A stretch of DNA of 24,829 nucleotides from a virus: the IMG/VR virus record IMGVR_UViG_3300037189_012624, positions 1-24,829 of that record; one strand, given 5' to 3'. The number at the start of each line of letters is the position of its first letter. The stretch's first letter is position 1. Shown in pieces: positions 1 through 8,081 of this stretch. The notes under the pieces are model-generated. The model worked only from the letters and a program-made list of their open reading frames with translations. It ran no database searches and had not been told where the DNA came from. Position numbers and translations under genes: made by a program.

Positions 1-654
1 ACTAAGAGTCGAGGCTTCATTGCTACGAGGGTGAAGTTTAGGAAGTAGGTCGTTATCTTGAACATACTTAGGGTTGTTTGGTTTACCTGAGCGAACAAGT
101 TTTAGGAAAGCATTGACGCGAGCCATTGCCCAAGAGTTTCTGTTTTGGTCTGGTCGATGAGAAGTTGAGAACGCACCTGCTCCGCGACGATAGACAGCCT
201 TGAGTTTTGCTAGCGTAACCTTACGCCCGTTCTTGGCTTTCTCGTTGTGCTCGGCGACTTTCTTTTCAAGAGCCTTAGTAATTTCGGCAGTAAAAGTAAC
301 GCCTTTACCTGTGTCAGCAGAACCCTTAGCGTTCTTGTCGGAACCTTTGATGTGGTCTTTAGGTGGGGCTGGCTTTGAACCCGCTGTTGCCGTAACAACT
401 ACTCCGTCAGGGATAACCGCAAAGCGACATTTTCCGTCTGGCTCAACTTCGGCGTCAATAATCGCACACTCAGCGCCACCTCGGTACAAAACGCAATTAG
501 AGCATTTGACACCAATAGCGGCAACTTCGTTTGCTTCGGCAGATTCGTAGCCAGCCCATATGCCTGTCTCATCCTCGTTGAACTTGCCATACTTATTAGC
601 GAGCAGCAGTAATGCATCCGCGAGGTCGCGCTCTTCGGGATTCAAATTAGGCAT
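1..654 (-). CDS. Phage protein with Cys cluster and conserved C-terminal domain (partial)
   Basis: The frame is open from an ATG at 654 down to the window edge, giving 218 codons and no stop, so the C-terminus is missing. Near the N-terminus is a four-Cys cluster (C51, C54, C63, C76: CSNC, ECAI, GKCRF) that could bind a metal or an Fe-S cluster. A Lys-rich linker follows. Residues about 148-218 form a compact basic domain (VYRRGAGAFSTSHRP, WAMARVNAFLKL, DNDLLPK) that I recall as a C-terminal module of phage proteins, but I cannot name the family with certainty. It is the last visible gene of the minus-strand block and follows two small membrane proteins. The Shine-Dalgarno is weak. Codon-level coherence and the two domains make it a real gene; the function is unknown. 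Confidence 0.8.
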   Translation of the reverse strand, partial: MPNLNPEERDLADALLLLANKYGKFNEDETGIWAGYESAEANEVAAIGVKCSNCVLYRGGAECAIIDAEVEPDGKCRFAVIPDGVVVTATAGSKPAPPKDHIKGSDKNAKGSADTGKGVTFTAEITKALEKKVAEHNEKAKNGRKVTLAKLKAVYRRGAGAFSTSHRPDQNRNSWAMARVNAFLKLVRSGKPNNPKYVQDNDLLPKLHPRSNEASTLS

Positions 655-672
655 AGTTTTATTGTAAGACTT

Positions 673-921
673 TTAGGACTTAGTGATTTTCTTAGGGGCT
701 GGCTTTTTCTTAGGAGTTGGCTTCTTAGGCTTTTCTTCCTCTTCTGGCTTCTCATAACGCAAAGGGAAAGTGATTACCCAAACGCCAAGAGTGACCATAA
801 TTAGAGTGCCTGTTAGGTCTTTAGCAGACCCCTCAAGTACTAACCACGCTACTGCCATACCAAGTAAAGTCCACGCTTGTCCAATGATGTCCTTTAGCAG
901 TTCTATTAGGAAGTTCTTCAT
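673..921 (-). CDS. Small membrane protein with Lys/Pro-rich tail (holin-like candidate)
   Basis: This 82-aa protein starts at an ATG (921-919) overlapping the TAA of the upstream 71-aa gene as TAATG, which implies translational coupling. Residues about 10-55 contain two hydrophobic stretches (AWTLLGMAVAWLVLEG and GTLIMVTLGVWVITFPL) separated by a short polar loop, consistent with two membrane spans. The C-terminus is strongly basic and Pro-rich (EEEEKPKKPTPKKKPAPKK). Two spans plus a charged tail and a neighbouring small membrane protein fit a holin or holin/antiholin pair, but the only endolysin-like gene seen lies on the other strand near 10.5 kb, so this is inference. The KKPTPKKK tail resembles that of the protein encoded at 8703-9104. 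Confidence 0.75.
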   Translation of the reverse strand: MKNFLIELLKDIIGQAWTLLGMAVAWLVLEGSAKDLTGTLIMVTLGVWVITFPLRYEKPEEEEKPKKPTPKKKPAPKKITKS

Positions 922-1136
922 TATTTATCTTCTCTCTTGCCAGCGAAGTACCCACCGATAATTCCGATAAGTCCAACGAGTGCGTTTTGTACCAGAGCGA
1001 TTGCGTCTGAGTTGGTTCCGTATTTCTCTCCTGAAGTAAATTGTTGAGCAAGCATTGAAGCATACTCACCAACAACTACAAGACCTATGAAGCCTAATAT
1101 GCCTAGGGTAATCGCCCACATTAATTTATCTTTCAT
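921..1136 (-). CDS. Small membrane protein (holin-like candidate)
   Basis: A 71-aa protein with two predicted spans: residues about 6-28 (WAITLGILGFIGLVVVGEYA) and about 47-65 (ALVQNALVGLIGIIGGYFAG), ending in a charged tail (KREDK). The start is ATG at 1136, with AGGAAAG about 7 nt upstream, located in the last codons of the giant upstream gene, whose stop is only 3 nt away. The stop overlaps the next start (TAATG). Size, two spans and the pairing with another small membrane protein suggest a holin or another small phage membrane protein. There is no diagnostic residue, so the functional call is tentative while the gene itself is well supported. Confidence 0.75.
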   Translation of the reverse strand: MKDKLMWAITLGILGFIGLVVVGEYASMLAQQFTSGEKYGTNSDAIALVQNALVGLIGIIGGYFAGKREDK

Positions 1137-1139
1137 TTG

Positions 1140-4100
1140 TTACTTTCCTATTCTTCTTGAACCGCTTGAGCCTGTGGAGCCACCTGCTGAAACGGCTGCT
1201 GATGTAGCAGCACCTGCTGCTGCTTGTACTGCGACACCTGCTGCGACAACAGCAGTGACCACAATCTTCTTAGACTCTTCACGCTTTGCTGGAGACATAT
1301 CCGCACCTGCGTTGCCAAAAAAGTTAATAAGTTCGGCTGCTGCTGCTAAACCTGGAATAGCAGCAAGTTCTGGTGATAGTTCAATGTCATCCTGCTCGGC
1401 AGCAAGGTAGAGAGCATCCAACGCTTGCTCGTATTCTGGAGAGCCAACTTCAGCAGTTTCAAAGGTTTCGAGGGCTGCTGCTACCAATTGGTCTGCCTGT
1501 GCCTCAGTAAGTTCAGTAGGGTCTACTGCTGTGAGGTCGACGCTCATAAGGTTCTCAGCAGAGAGTTCAGCAGGAATTTCTTTAGAGCCCTCTTCTTGTG
1601 GTGCTGGAGTATCAATGATTGTACTTACCTCTGAAAAAGATACTTGGTCAGCAATATCTGTGGCTGAGTTTGTTGAGGCGCTCGCGGTTTGTTGAGTTGT
1701 TGATACTCTGTCTTCCGCTTCTGACTTAGTGGCTAATGCTACAGATTCACTATCAAGTGCTACTTGAAGGTTTGCTTGCTCGTTAGTCAGGGTCTGAGAA
1801 ACTTGGTCTCTAAGAGATTGAGCAGTAGCAACAACTTGGGTCTTAGAGTCAAAATCTGATTGGGCACTTGTTTGTTGAGTAGTAGTAGTGGCAACTACTG
1901 ATTGAGCATCTGCTTTTGTCTGCTCTGCTGATGTCTGCTGTGAAACCGCTTTCACATACTTTGTGTCTTTAGAGGATTCAGTTGCTTGGGCTTCAGAGTA
2001 GTTGGTTTGGGAGGAAGCAACGGCGGCTTCGCCTTCGGCTTTATTACTTAGTGCTATGTCATAGTTGCTAATAGCGTTGTTTAGTTCAACACCTCTTGTA
2101 TCAAAAGTCAACTGGGCTGATTGCTCTGATTCAACTGCTGAATCAACATCTGCTTGTGCCTGTGAGTCTTGAGCGTTGGCTTCTTGAAGTTCTTGTTGGG
2201 TGGTCTGAACTTGGGTGTCTGAGTTCAAGACATCGGAAGCAATAGATAAGTCAATACCTGCTTGCTGAAGTGTGGCGTTTTTAAAACTAGCATCTTGAGT
2301 TGCTGAATCTAAAGAAGTAGTGGCAACTTCTAATGTTTGATTTGCTTGGGCTAGAACTTGACTATCTATTTCTAGTCTGTTTGATAAGCGATTCTGGTCA
2401 GCCAGTGCTGTAGTCAGTGTTTGTTGGGCTGAGGTTTTAGCGTTCTCCGAAGCACACGCTTGTTCGTAGGCTTGGTTGCGTGTAGTTAGTGTTTGGTCGT
2501 AGGAAGACTGAGCGTCTTGTAGTGCTAAGTAAGTAGAGTTTTCTATCTCGGCGTCTGCAATTATTTGATAGTAAAGGTCAGTGGTTAGTTGACCAGCGGA
2601 CTGTTGCCAAGCCTGTGCGTCGTTCCACTCTGCTAATGCTGTTGTGTAAGAAGCAAGGGCAGAGTCATATTCTCCCTGTGCTTGCTGAAGTGCTGGAAGT
2701 AAGGCAGGGTTGTGAATCATTGGGGTTGGTTGGTTCTGGGAGTACCAAGATGCTGGGACTACACCCCAGTTGTTATTTGACTGATAGTAAAGGGTGGAAC
2801 AGGCTCCGCCACCCCACTCAAAGAACCAAGCGTCAATGGCGTATGACTGACCTGCTTGTAGAGAGGTAGAGTTCCAGTTTCCAGCACAACCTTTTAGGTA
2901 CCAGTTATTGATGACATTGGTTCCATTGACATCCATATAGAAGCCATCATCTGCTTGGTTCATCAAATAAGTGATGTTCTCGGTTGGTGTGAGATAGCCA
3001 GTGTAGTGAATCATTACTCTGTCATTGCCACAACCTAAGATGTTTCCGCCACCCCAGTTGGCTTCAATATTGGTAAGAGTTGTGGTTAGACATAGGTTAT
3101 AGGCAGTATCGGAACGCAATGGGTTAGATGTGGGCAGGTTGTTGTAAACCTTGACGGTCAATCCTGCTTGGGTTGGCTGTGCTTGTGAGTTTGGGTCTGG
3201 TATCAGATTGGTATCATAGTTGCTTTGTGCTGTATTTAGATTGCTCTGTGCTGTGTTGTAAGTTTGCTGTGCTGTTTGATGGGCAGACTGCTTGGCTACA
3301 TAGTTGTTGTAAGCAAGTGTGTACTGGTCGATTGCTTGGTTGTATGTGGCAATATCTGTCGAGGTTTTAGCGTGTGCTGAGTCGTAAGCCTGTTGTGCTT
3401 GTTGAAGATTAGATTGGGCAGTCCCTAAAGCGCTGTTCTGTGTATAGAAGACACCCCAATCAATCTGTGCTTGGCTTGTGGTAGTGGCAATGTTTTCTTG
3501 AAGAGTTGGTAGTAAATTATTTTGATTGTTTAGATAATAAGAAGTTGTGTCGTAGTTTGCTTGGGCTTGGAAGGCGTCGCCCTGCGCTGTAGCATAAGCG
3601 TCTTGTGCTACAGATAATAATGTCGCCGCCGTCTGGTATGCGTTTAGTTGCTGGTCATATTGAGACTGAGCATCGGCAACTTGTTGGGTCAAGTCTTGAA
3701 CATTAGCCAATGCTTGTTGATAAGCATTAGTCTTTGTTCCCACTAATAAAGCAGTAAGGGTCTTTGCTTGCTGGGCTGATGTTAGGTCAGACTTGGCAGT
3801 GGCAAGATTGGTGGTGGCTGTGGATAGATTACTCTGTGCTGTTTGTTTAGCAGTGGTGGTTGAAGTTAGTTGAGTACTTGCTGTCTGAAGTTTTTGCTGT
3901 GCTGTGAGCAAGTCAGAGTGTGCTTGTGAAGTAAGTGCCTTAGCGTTGTTGAGGGCGATGAGGGCGTCGTTGGTGATTTCTATTTGAGTAGTCAGAGACG
4001 CGTCGGCAGACGAGAGTTCATCTTTGGCTGTCTGTAATTGTTGCTTGACTAGGTTGAGACTGGTCAGAGACGCGTCAGCGATTTGAGTTGCTGTCGTCAG

Positions 4101-4676
4101 GTCTTGGTTCTTTTGGTCTAGTTCTGCTTGAGTTGTAGTAACTCTGGCTTTGACATCGGTAGTGTTCTGCTGGGCTTGATTGTACTTAGAGAGGGCTGTG
4201 GTTAGGGTGTCTTGGGCTAAGTTATAGGCTTTTAGGTCTGCCTTGGCTGTGGCAATCTTGTCTTCAAGCGTGGCAATGTTGGACTTTACAGACGCTATGG
4301 CTGAATCAAGTTTAGTTTTTAGGGCTGGGTCTTTAGGAGATTGTTGACTTAGGGTTGCCAAAGTTGACTTATATTGTGATAGTCTGGTTTCCAACGCAGA
4401 GATATCTGCCTCAGATATAGGAGTAGAAGATGCAAATTTCGTTTGACGGTTTTGAACTGGGTAGTTTCCTACTGGGCGTAGCGACGCCTTTTGTTGTAAT
4501 GCTGATTGTTGGACTTGCTCAGCAAGCGTTCCAAAAGAAGAAGTAGTAGCCAACGCGCTCTGTGCTAAGCAGAGTGGGGTGGAGAAAATAAGCACTGTCA
4601 GAATAATCTGCGGTGCTTTTCTCTTTCTTCTATTGTTTTGTAAGCGCTCTCCCTCGCCCTTTAGGGGGCGTAGCAC
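1140..4676 (-). CDS. Giant secreted coiled-coil protein with PA14-like domain
   Basis: 1178 aa, starting at GTG (4676-4674) with AGGA about 11 nt upstream; no other start codon occurs in frame before the signal peptide. The N-terminus has a basic region (NNRRKRK), a hydrophobic core (IILTVLIFSTPLCLA) and a likely cleavage after ALA at residue 43, typical of a Sec signal peptide. Residues about 44-500 and 670-1000 are Ala/Gln/Thr/Ser-rich heptad-like repeats of long coiled coil. Between them, about 503-645, is a PA14-like beta domain (GLTVKVYNN, ADDGFYMDVNG, AWFFEWGGGACS) with several Cys. The C-terminus is acidic, then has a hydrophobic Ala/Val stretch (about 1145-1170) and a short basic end. 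PA14 domains usually bind glycans. It may be a tail fibre, a virion decoration or a protein displayed on the infected cell; a cleavable export signal is odd for a virion protein. Confidence 0.9.
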   Translation of the reverse strand: MLRPLKGEGERLQNNRRKRKAPQIILTVLIFSTPLCLAQSALATTSSFGTLAEQVQQSALQQKASLRPVGNYPVQNRQTKFASSTPISEADISALETRLSQYKSTLATLSQQSPKDPALKTKLDSAIASVKSNIATLEDKIATAKADLKAYNLAQDTLTTALSKYNQAQQNTTDVKARVTTTQAELDQKNQDLTTATQIADASLTSLNLVKQQLQTAKDELSSADASLTTQIEITNDALIALNNAKALTSQAHSDLLTAQQKLQTASTQLTSTTTAKQTAQSNLSTATTNLATAKSDLTSAQQAKTLTALLVGTKTNAYQQALANVQDLTQQVADAQSQYDQQLNAYQTAATLLSVAQDAYATAQGDAFQAQANYDTTSYYLNNQNNLLPTLQENIATTTSQAQIDWGVFYTQNSALGTAQSNLQQAQQAYDSAHAKTSTDIATYNQAIDQYTLAYNNYVAKQSAHQTAQQTYNTAQSNLNTAQSNYDTNLIPDPNSQAQPTQAGLTVKVYNNLPTSNPLRSDTAYNLCLTTTLTNIEANWGGGNILGCGNDRVMIHYTGYLTPTENITYLMNQADDGFYMDVNGTNVINNWYLKGCAGNWNSTSLQAGQSYAIDAWFFEWGGGACSTLYYQSNNNWGVVPASWYSQNQPTPMIHNPALLPALQQAQGEYDSALASYTTALAEWNDAQAWQQSAGQLTTDLYYQIIADAEIENSTYLALQDAQSSYDQTLTTRNQAYEQACASENAKTSAQQTLTTALADQNRLSNRLEIDSQVLAQANQTLEVATTSLDSATQDASFKNATLQQAGIDLSIASDVLNSDTQVQTTQQELQEANAQDSQAQADVDSAVESEQSAQLTFDTRGVELNNAISNYDIALSNKAEGEAAVASSQTNYSEAQATESSKDTKYVKAVSQQTSAEQTKADAQSVVATTTTQQTSAQSDFDSKTQVVATAQSLRDQVSQTLTNEQANLQVALDSESVALATKSEAEDRVSTTQQTASASTNSATDIADQVSFSEVSTIIDTPAPQEEGSKEIPAELSAENLMSVDLTAVDPTELTEAQADQLVAAALETFETAEVGSPEYEQALDALYLAAEQDDIELSPELAAIPGLAAAAELINFFGNAGADMSPAKREESKKIVVTAVVAAGVAVQAAAGAATSAAVSAGGSTGSSGSRRIGK

Positions 4677-4687
4677 TATGTTTGTTC

Positions 4688-4924
4688 CTAACTACCTGAA
4701 GTTGGTTCTCCAAATTGATTCGCCCACACTAACTCGCGAACATCGTCTAGCAAGGCAAAAGAAGACTCTAGAAGAGCCTCTGCTTGAAGAAGTAAGTCAG
4801 CCTTTGAGTGTGGGTAAAGTGGGTCAATCAGACTATCGTGGACTTCGTTGACAACCGCAGTGGCTAGTCGTAGACGACGAAGATTCGCCTCTACCAACAA
4901 ATTGTATTCATCTAGACCTGCCAC
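4688..4924 (-). CDS. Hypothetical helical protein, first gene of the leftward block
   Basis: A 78-aa, mostly helical protein starting at GTG (4924-4922), with GAGGTAA about 12 nt upstream. It is rich in Leu, Ala and Glu (LLVEANLRRLRLATAVVNEVH, then ADLLLQAEALLESSFALLDDVREL) with no Cys and no membrane span. It is the promoter-proximal gene of the minus-strand block; its stop lies 11 nt before the GTG of the giant coiled-coil gene. I do not recognise a family. A small helical protein directly before a fibre-like gene could be an assembly factor, but that is a guess from position only. Confidence 0.65.
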   Translation of the reverse strand: MAGLDEYNLLVEANLRRLRLATAVVNEVHDSLIDPLYPHSKADLLLQAEALLESSFALLDDVRELVWANQFGEPTSGS

Positions 4925-5390
4925 TAATCTATTTTACCTCAGAATCTGTGGGTGTTCTTTTAGAGTTATACTATAAAACTTTATGCTTTTCTTATGCTTT
5001 TTTGTAGAAGAATACTATAAAACTTTTGATAGATACTATCGAGGTATAACCTTTTTTGAAAATGTATTTTGAGATAGTATCTTGACTTTATCTAGGGTAC
5101 TGGTACAAATACAAATGTCAAGATACTATCGGCTTTTACAAGTTTTCAAAAAAGATTTCCGATAGCAGGGTAAAAAGTGAAATTCTCGGATACTATCAGC
5201 AAAAGTAGTTTTTCAAAAAAGTTTCTTGATAGTATCCCCTATTCAATAGTATTCAATGATTCATTGAATTGAATTCCCTATACGCGTTAAGAGGTGCTCC
5301 CATGGGTGGCAGGAAACACAATCCAATGAATAGTTGAATCAAATGAGTTTTTAGATAGAGATGAATAGGAATAGGTGCTAGAGTTTAGTT
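4925..5390. promoter_or_regulatory. Divergent control region with palindromic operator array
   Basis: This 466-bp AT-rich gap separates the leftward and rightward gene blocks. It contains five GATAGTATC/GATACTATC sites (5032-5040, 5073-5081, 5122-5130, 5189-5197, 5228-5236) and three relatives sharing the ATAGTAT core (4967-4975, 5011-5019, 5245-5253). Three of the GATAG sites are joined to a TTCAAAAAAG box: in reverse at 5032-5063, and forward at about 5143-5165 and 5209-5236. AAAGTTTTATAGTAT is repeated on the minus strand at 4968-4982 and 5012-5026, where it could serve as leftward -10 boxes. TTGACT at 5082-5087, followed 16 nt later by TACAAA with an upstream TG, is a possible rightward promoter. 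A 19-bp palindrome (ATTCAATGA-T-TCATTGAAT) lies at 5251-5269. Confidence 0.7.
5302..5337 (+). CDS. Possible 11-aa leader peptide
   Basis: ATG at 5302 is preceded by AAGAGGTG at a good Shine-Dalgarno distance and reads MGGRKHNPMNS before a TGA at 5335. It lies just downstream of the operator array and upstream of the first rightward gene, where a translated leader could affect downstream expression. An 11-codon frame can easily occur by chance; the only support is the ribosome binding site. Confidence 0.2.
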   Translation: MGGRKHNPMNS

Positions 5391-5858
5391 ATGGAAAATA
5401 ATTCAAAATCAGTCTTCGACTTTCTAGATTTGAGTGAAGACGAAGCAAAAGAAGTGTCGGAAACAATTGCTAAATCTGGAAACAGAGATGGTCGGATTTG
5501 TATCTGTGGACACGCGATGGGCTACCACGGTTTTATCGAGGGTCGAGGAGTTTACAAATGTAATGCTCAGAAACAGACTTGTCCTTGTAGAAATCCAAGA
5601 CCTGTAATCCTAACTAACAACTCAAGAGCCTTTATGAAGAAGACTCACGGTAGTGCTGGTCTACACGCTTTGACTCAGGGGATTGTTTCAGTGACAACTA
5701 CTGGTGGCTCTGTTGAGTGGACTATCGAAGTCAAGTGCGACAAGTGCGAGGCTGAAGTTCCAGTTGTGCCTTGTCCTGTTACTCAGTCTGGGCAGATTTC
5801 AAATGAGGCAACTGGTTGGGACAAACTACTTTGTAGGGATTGTCGAAGTGGTCGATAG
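5391..5858 (+). CDS. Cys-rich putative zinc-binding protein
   Basis: 155 aa, first gene of the rightward cassette. The N-terminal third is acidic and helical. At residues about 38-68 there is a Cys/His cluster (CICGHAMGYHGF, then YKCNAQKQTCPCRNPRP). A second cluster lies near the C-terminus (VKCDKCEAEVPVVPC and LLCRDCRS), the spacing expected of one or two zinc ribbons. It lacks a known catalytic motif. The Shine-Dalgarno is weak (AGGTG about 16 nt upstream), so expression may rely on the upstream control region. The next gene starts inside its last codons. Probably a nucleic-acid-binding or structural zinc protein; the family is not recognised. Confidence 0.75.
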   Translation: MENNSKSVFDFLDLSEDEAKEVSETIAKSGNRDGRICICGHAMGYHGFIEGRGVYKCNAQKQTCPCRNPRPVILTNNSRAFMKKTHGSAGLHALTQGIVSVTTTGGSVEWTIEVKCDKCEAEVPVVPCPVTQSGQISNEATGWDKLLCRDCRSGR

Positions 5859-6390
5859 CCCTAAAGAACTTGTCTATGAAGTAATCAAGGCGAAGTTAGC
5901 CTGTGAACTAAATGACAAGTGGCATAGTCGATTACCTTACATTCACTGGAGCAATGTTGTTCGGAACACTGCCTATGTCTGTTTCGGGGCTAAGGGAGAA
6001 GACGGTGAGTATGTCGCTGTCGGGATTTGGTCTAGTCCAGTTGCTCAGAATAGATTCAAGTATGGAAAGCAGATGCTTGAGTTGAGACGAATGGCAATCA
6101 GCGATGGCTGTCCTAAGAACACAGCAACTCATATGCTCAGATTTATGCGTCGATGGATTATGGCTAACAAGCCAACTATCGCTATGTTGATTTCCTATCA
6201 GGACACAGAGGTTCATCTGGGAACAATCTACAAAGCAGATAACTGGGTCGAGGCTTCATTGAGTCAAGGTTTAGCGTGGACTACTACAACACGAAAGCGT
6301 AACAAAGAGCAGAGCCTTGCTCCAAAGATAAGATGGGAATACAAGTTGAAGGATTATGAAGAGGTTGACAAAACCGAAGAGAGTCTATAA
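5848..6390 (+). CDS. Mom/XF1762-like GNAT-fold protein (first paralogue)
   Basis: 180 aa from GTG 5848, with TAGGGA about 9 nt upstream, overlapping the preceding stop by 11 bp; ATG 5803 is an alternative, but its added residues look out of frame. The core reads LELRRMAISDGCPKNTATHML, then LISYQDTEVHLGTIYKADNW. The same order of blocks (LxLxRxxIxDGxPKNT, SYxExxxxHxGxIYxAxNW) occurs in the gene at 8062, so the two are paralogues. This matches phage proteins annotated as Mom-like or XF1762-family acyltransferases. Phage Mu Mom modifies adenine in DNA and protects it from restriction. DNA as substrate here is inferred from family, and this copy is the more divergent of the two. Confidence 0.75.
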   Translation: MVDSPKELVYEVIKAKLACELNDKWHSRLPYIHWSNVVRNTAYVCFGAKGEDGEYVAVGIWSSPVAQNRFKYGKQMLELRRMAISDGCPKNTATHMLRFMRRWIMANKPTIAMLISYQDTEVHLGTIYKADNWVEASLSQGLAWTTTTRKRNKEQSLAPKIRWEYKLKDYEEVDKTEESL

Positions 6391-6423
6391 ACTGGTATAA
6401 ACAAAATGACACAGGAGATAAAA

Positions 6424-6978
6424 ATGGGACCAACCCCTTTAGAGAAGAAACTTGGGATAGCCAAGAAACTTTGGACTGACGAAGAACTCGTTCAAGAATT
6501 CCAAGCCTACAACGAACTACAGATTCAAGAGTATGACGCCAAGTTGGAGTGGGAAGTTGGCGGGTGGCGTATGTTTCCTAATCAAATCGGTGGATTCCGT
6601 ATGGTCATTGGATTTGACATTGACTCCAGACCACGCTCTTCCGACAACTACGAGATTGACCCAAAGCCAAGACCTTGGAAGATTTGCTACAAGACCAGTT
6701 GGGATGCCAAGAACTCTGGGCTAATTGGTGGGTATGAGAAGAACTCTTTTGAGACTCTTGAGCAAGCACGCGAGCAATTCGTGGAGACTGCTATGAAAAT
6801 TGAAAGAGAGTTTAGAGATGCTGGAGTTACTGAAAGTACTCCTCGCCAAGCAATCTGCGGTAGTTGCCTAAAACTTCACGACTGGGACTCAGAGAACAAA
6901 AAGTACTTTGGTATGTGGACTCTAACTCCATATCGCCAGTACGATGATACCTATGACGGTTGTAGAGGTTGGGACTAA
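6424..6978 (+). CDS. Hypothetical protein in modification cassette
   Basis: 184 aa. ATG 6424 is preferred because AGGAG sits 6 nt upstream, whereas ATG 6406 has no ribosome site. The protein is soluble and rich in aromatic residues (WEVGGWRMFPNQIGGFRM, WKICYKTSWDAKN) with a helical segment (FETLEQAREQFVETAMKIEREF) and one CxxC near the C-terminus (ICGSC). TTGACA at 6365-6370 with TATAAA 15 nt later could be an internal promoter, although the spacer is short. The stop overlaps the next ATG as TAATG. I do not recognise the family. Confidence 0.75.
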   Translation: MGPTPLEKKLGIAKKLWTDEELVQEFQAYNELQIQEYDAKLEWEVGGWRMFPNQIGGFRMVIGFDIDSRPRSSDNYEIDPKPRPWKICYKTSWDAKNSGLIGGYEKNSFETLEQAREQFVETAMKIEREFRDAGVTESTPRQAICGSCLKLHDWDSENKKYFGMWTLTPYRQYDDTYDGCRGWD

Positions 6979-7292
6979 TGGAAGACCCTGAATTCTTTGA
7001 AGAACTTGTAGACGCAGCATTTGATAATGTCGCTGTCGTTTTTGTACCACTAGAAAACGAGACGATACAAATTACTTCTATGTCTGAAATTCCAGTCGAG
7101 AAGATGATGAACTTTATGTTGGCTGACAACAACGACAAACTAATTCAGATGTTTGGATTGGTAGAGTTGTGTCTTGTTGACCCTAAAGATTTCAATAAGA
7201 TTCAACAGGTCAACACCAAAAAGTTTATGAAGTTCGTAGACGACTGGACTCAGAAGAGTTCCGATGAAGCGATGGGAGACCCATTTGAGTAA
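6978..7292 (+). CDS. Small acidic protein, weakly tail-chaperone-like
   Basis: 104 aa from ATG 6978, which overlaps the TAA of the previous gene and has GAGG about 9 nt upstream; TTG 6969 is an alternative. The protein is acidic and helical, with a hydrophobic beta-like stretch (NVAVVFVPLENETIQI). The C-terminal half (MFGLVELCLVDPKDFNKIQQ, FVDDWTQKS) has the general look of tail-assembly chaperones or similar small phage proteins, but the resemblance is faint and the position does not support it. The next gene starts inside its final codons. Function unknown. Confidence 0.65.
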   Translation: MEDPEFFEELVDAAFDNVAVVFVPLENETIQITSMSEIPVEKMMNFMLADNNDKLIQMFGLVELCLVDPKDFNKIQQVNTKKFMKFVDDWTQKSSDEAMGDPFE

Positions 7293-7953
7293 GCCACATT
7301 ACAACATTTTGATTGCCACCCCCGGTAGAACGATACACGGTGCTTATGTCAAATGTTTAGTTGAGACCACTAAGTGGTTGAACGACAGAGGCCTAACCTA
7401 TAAGTTTCTAAACTATGGTTCCTCTCTAGTTTCTCAAGCAAGAGAATGTACTGCCATAGATTCAGATACATCCAACTGGGAGACACACGAGATTGGTTCG
7501 GGTAAATATACCTATGACCGAATTGTTTGGATTGACTCTGACATCTCTTGGGGAGCCGAAGCATTTGAGAAACTAATCACAAGTGAGCACGAAATCATTA
7601 GTGGTATGTACTACACACAGATTGGCGATATGTCAGTTTCAGTTTCTAAGTTTGCTCCAGATGGAATTAGCCCAATCAACTGTAAAGAATTAGATTTCTT
7701 TTTTGATGAAGAGCCAATCGAAGTCTTTGGAGTTGGATTTGGATTTATCTCGATGAAGTCTGGTGTCTTTGAAAGTATGCAACGACCTTGGTTCCGAATC
7801 GAAAGAATAGACCACCCCGAAAAGAAAATTACATTAGATATTGGTGAGGACTACTCGTGGTGTATGAACGCAAGACGAGCAGGTATGAAGATTATGCTAG
7901 ACCCAAGTATCAAGGTTGACCACCACAAGGAAAGCGTATGGCATCTGAAGTAA
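7285..7953 (+). CDS. Phage glycosyltransferase, GT-A type
   Basis: 222 aa from TTG 7285, with GGGAGA about 5 nt upstream; ATG 7264 is possible but lacks a site. The N-terminus (YNILIATPGRTIHGAY) and SSLVSQARE are typical of GT-A glycosyltransferases in phages that resemble family 2. The DSD at residues 84-86 in VWIDSDISW is the expected metal and nucleotide-sugar site. FGVGFGFISMKSGVF and GEDYSWCMNARRAG follow, and a C-terminal KVDHH may supply a metal ligand. It overlaps the previous gene by 8 bp. Flanked by two Mom-like genes, it could glycosylate modified DNA, but virion protein or host envelope glycosylation is equally possible from sequence alone. Confidence 0.8.
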   Translation: MSKPHYNILIATPGRTIHGAYVKCLVETTKWLNDRGLTYKFLNYGSSLVSQARECTAIDSDTSNWETHEIGSGKYTYDRIVWIDSDISWGAEAFEKLITSEHEIISGMYYTQIGDMSVSVSKFAPDGISPINCKELDFFFDEEPIEVFGVGFGFISMKSGVFESMQRPWFRIERIDHPEKKITLDIGEDYSWCMNARRAGMKIMLDPSIKVDHHKESVWHLK

Positions 7954-8081
7954 GAATCTGCGGATTCTGTATGACTGGGCATCATCACAACTGTAAAAAA
8001 GAAATAAAGTATTATGACAAAATCTGGCTATGCTATTGCCCGATATGTCATAAGCAAGAAGATGAAGACAAGAGTGATTGA
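7938..8081 (+). CDS. 47-aa zinc-ribbon protein
   Basis: This short frame begins at ATG 7938 with AAGGAAAG upstream and overlaps the end of the glycosyltransferase gene. It reads MASEVRICGFCMTGHHHNC and continues with CYCPICHKQEDEDKSD. Cys at residues 8, 11, 19, 32, 34 and 37, with HHH at 15-17, give a compact treble-clef or zinc-ribbon layout. It ends at TGA 8079, overlapping the next gene by 20 bp. The ribosome site, tight overlaps and Cys spacing argue against chance. Role unknown; possibly a nucleic-acid or partner-binding adaptor of the cassette. Confidence 0.65.
   Translation: MASEVRICGFCMTGHHHNCKKEIKYYDKIWLCYCPICHKQEDEDKSD

Noticed and set aside
1087-3370. Plus-strand frames opposite the giant coiled-coil gene
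   Set aside because: They are antisense shadows of a long, repetitive, protein-like minus-strand frame.
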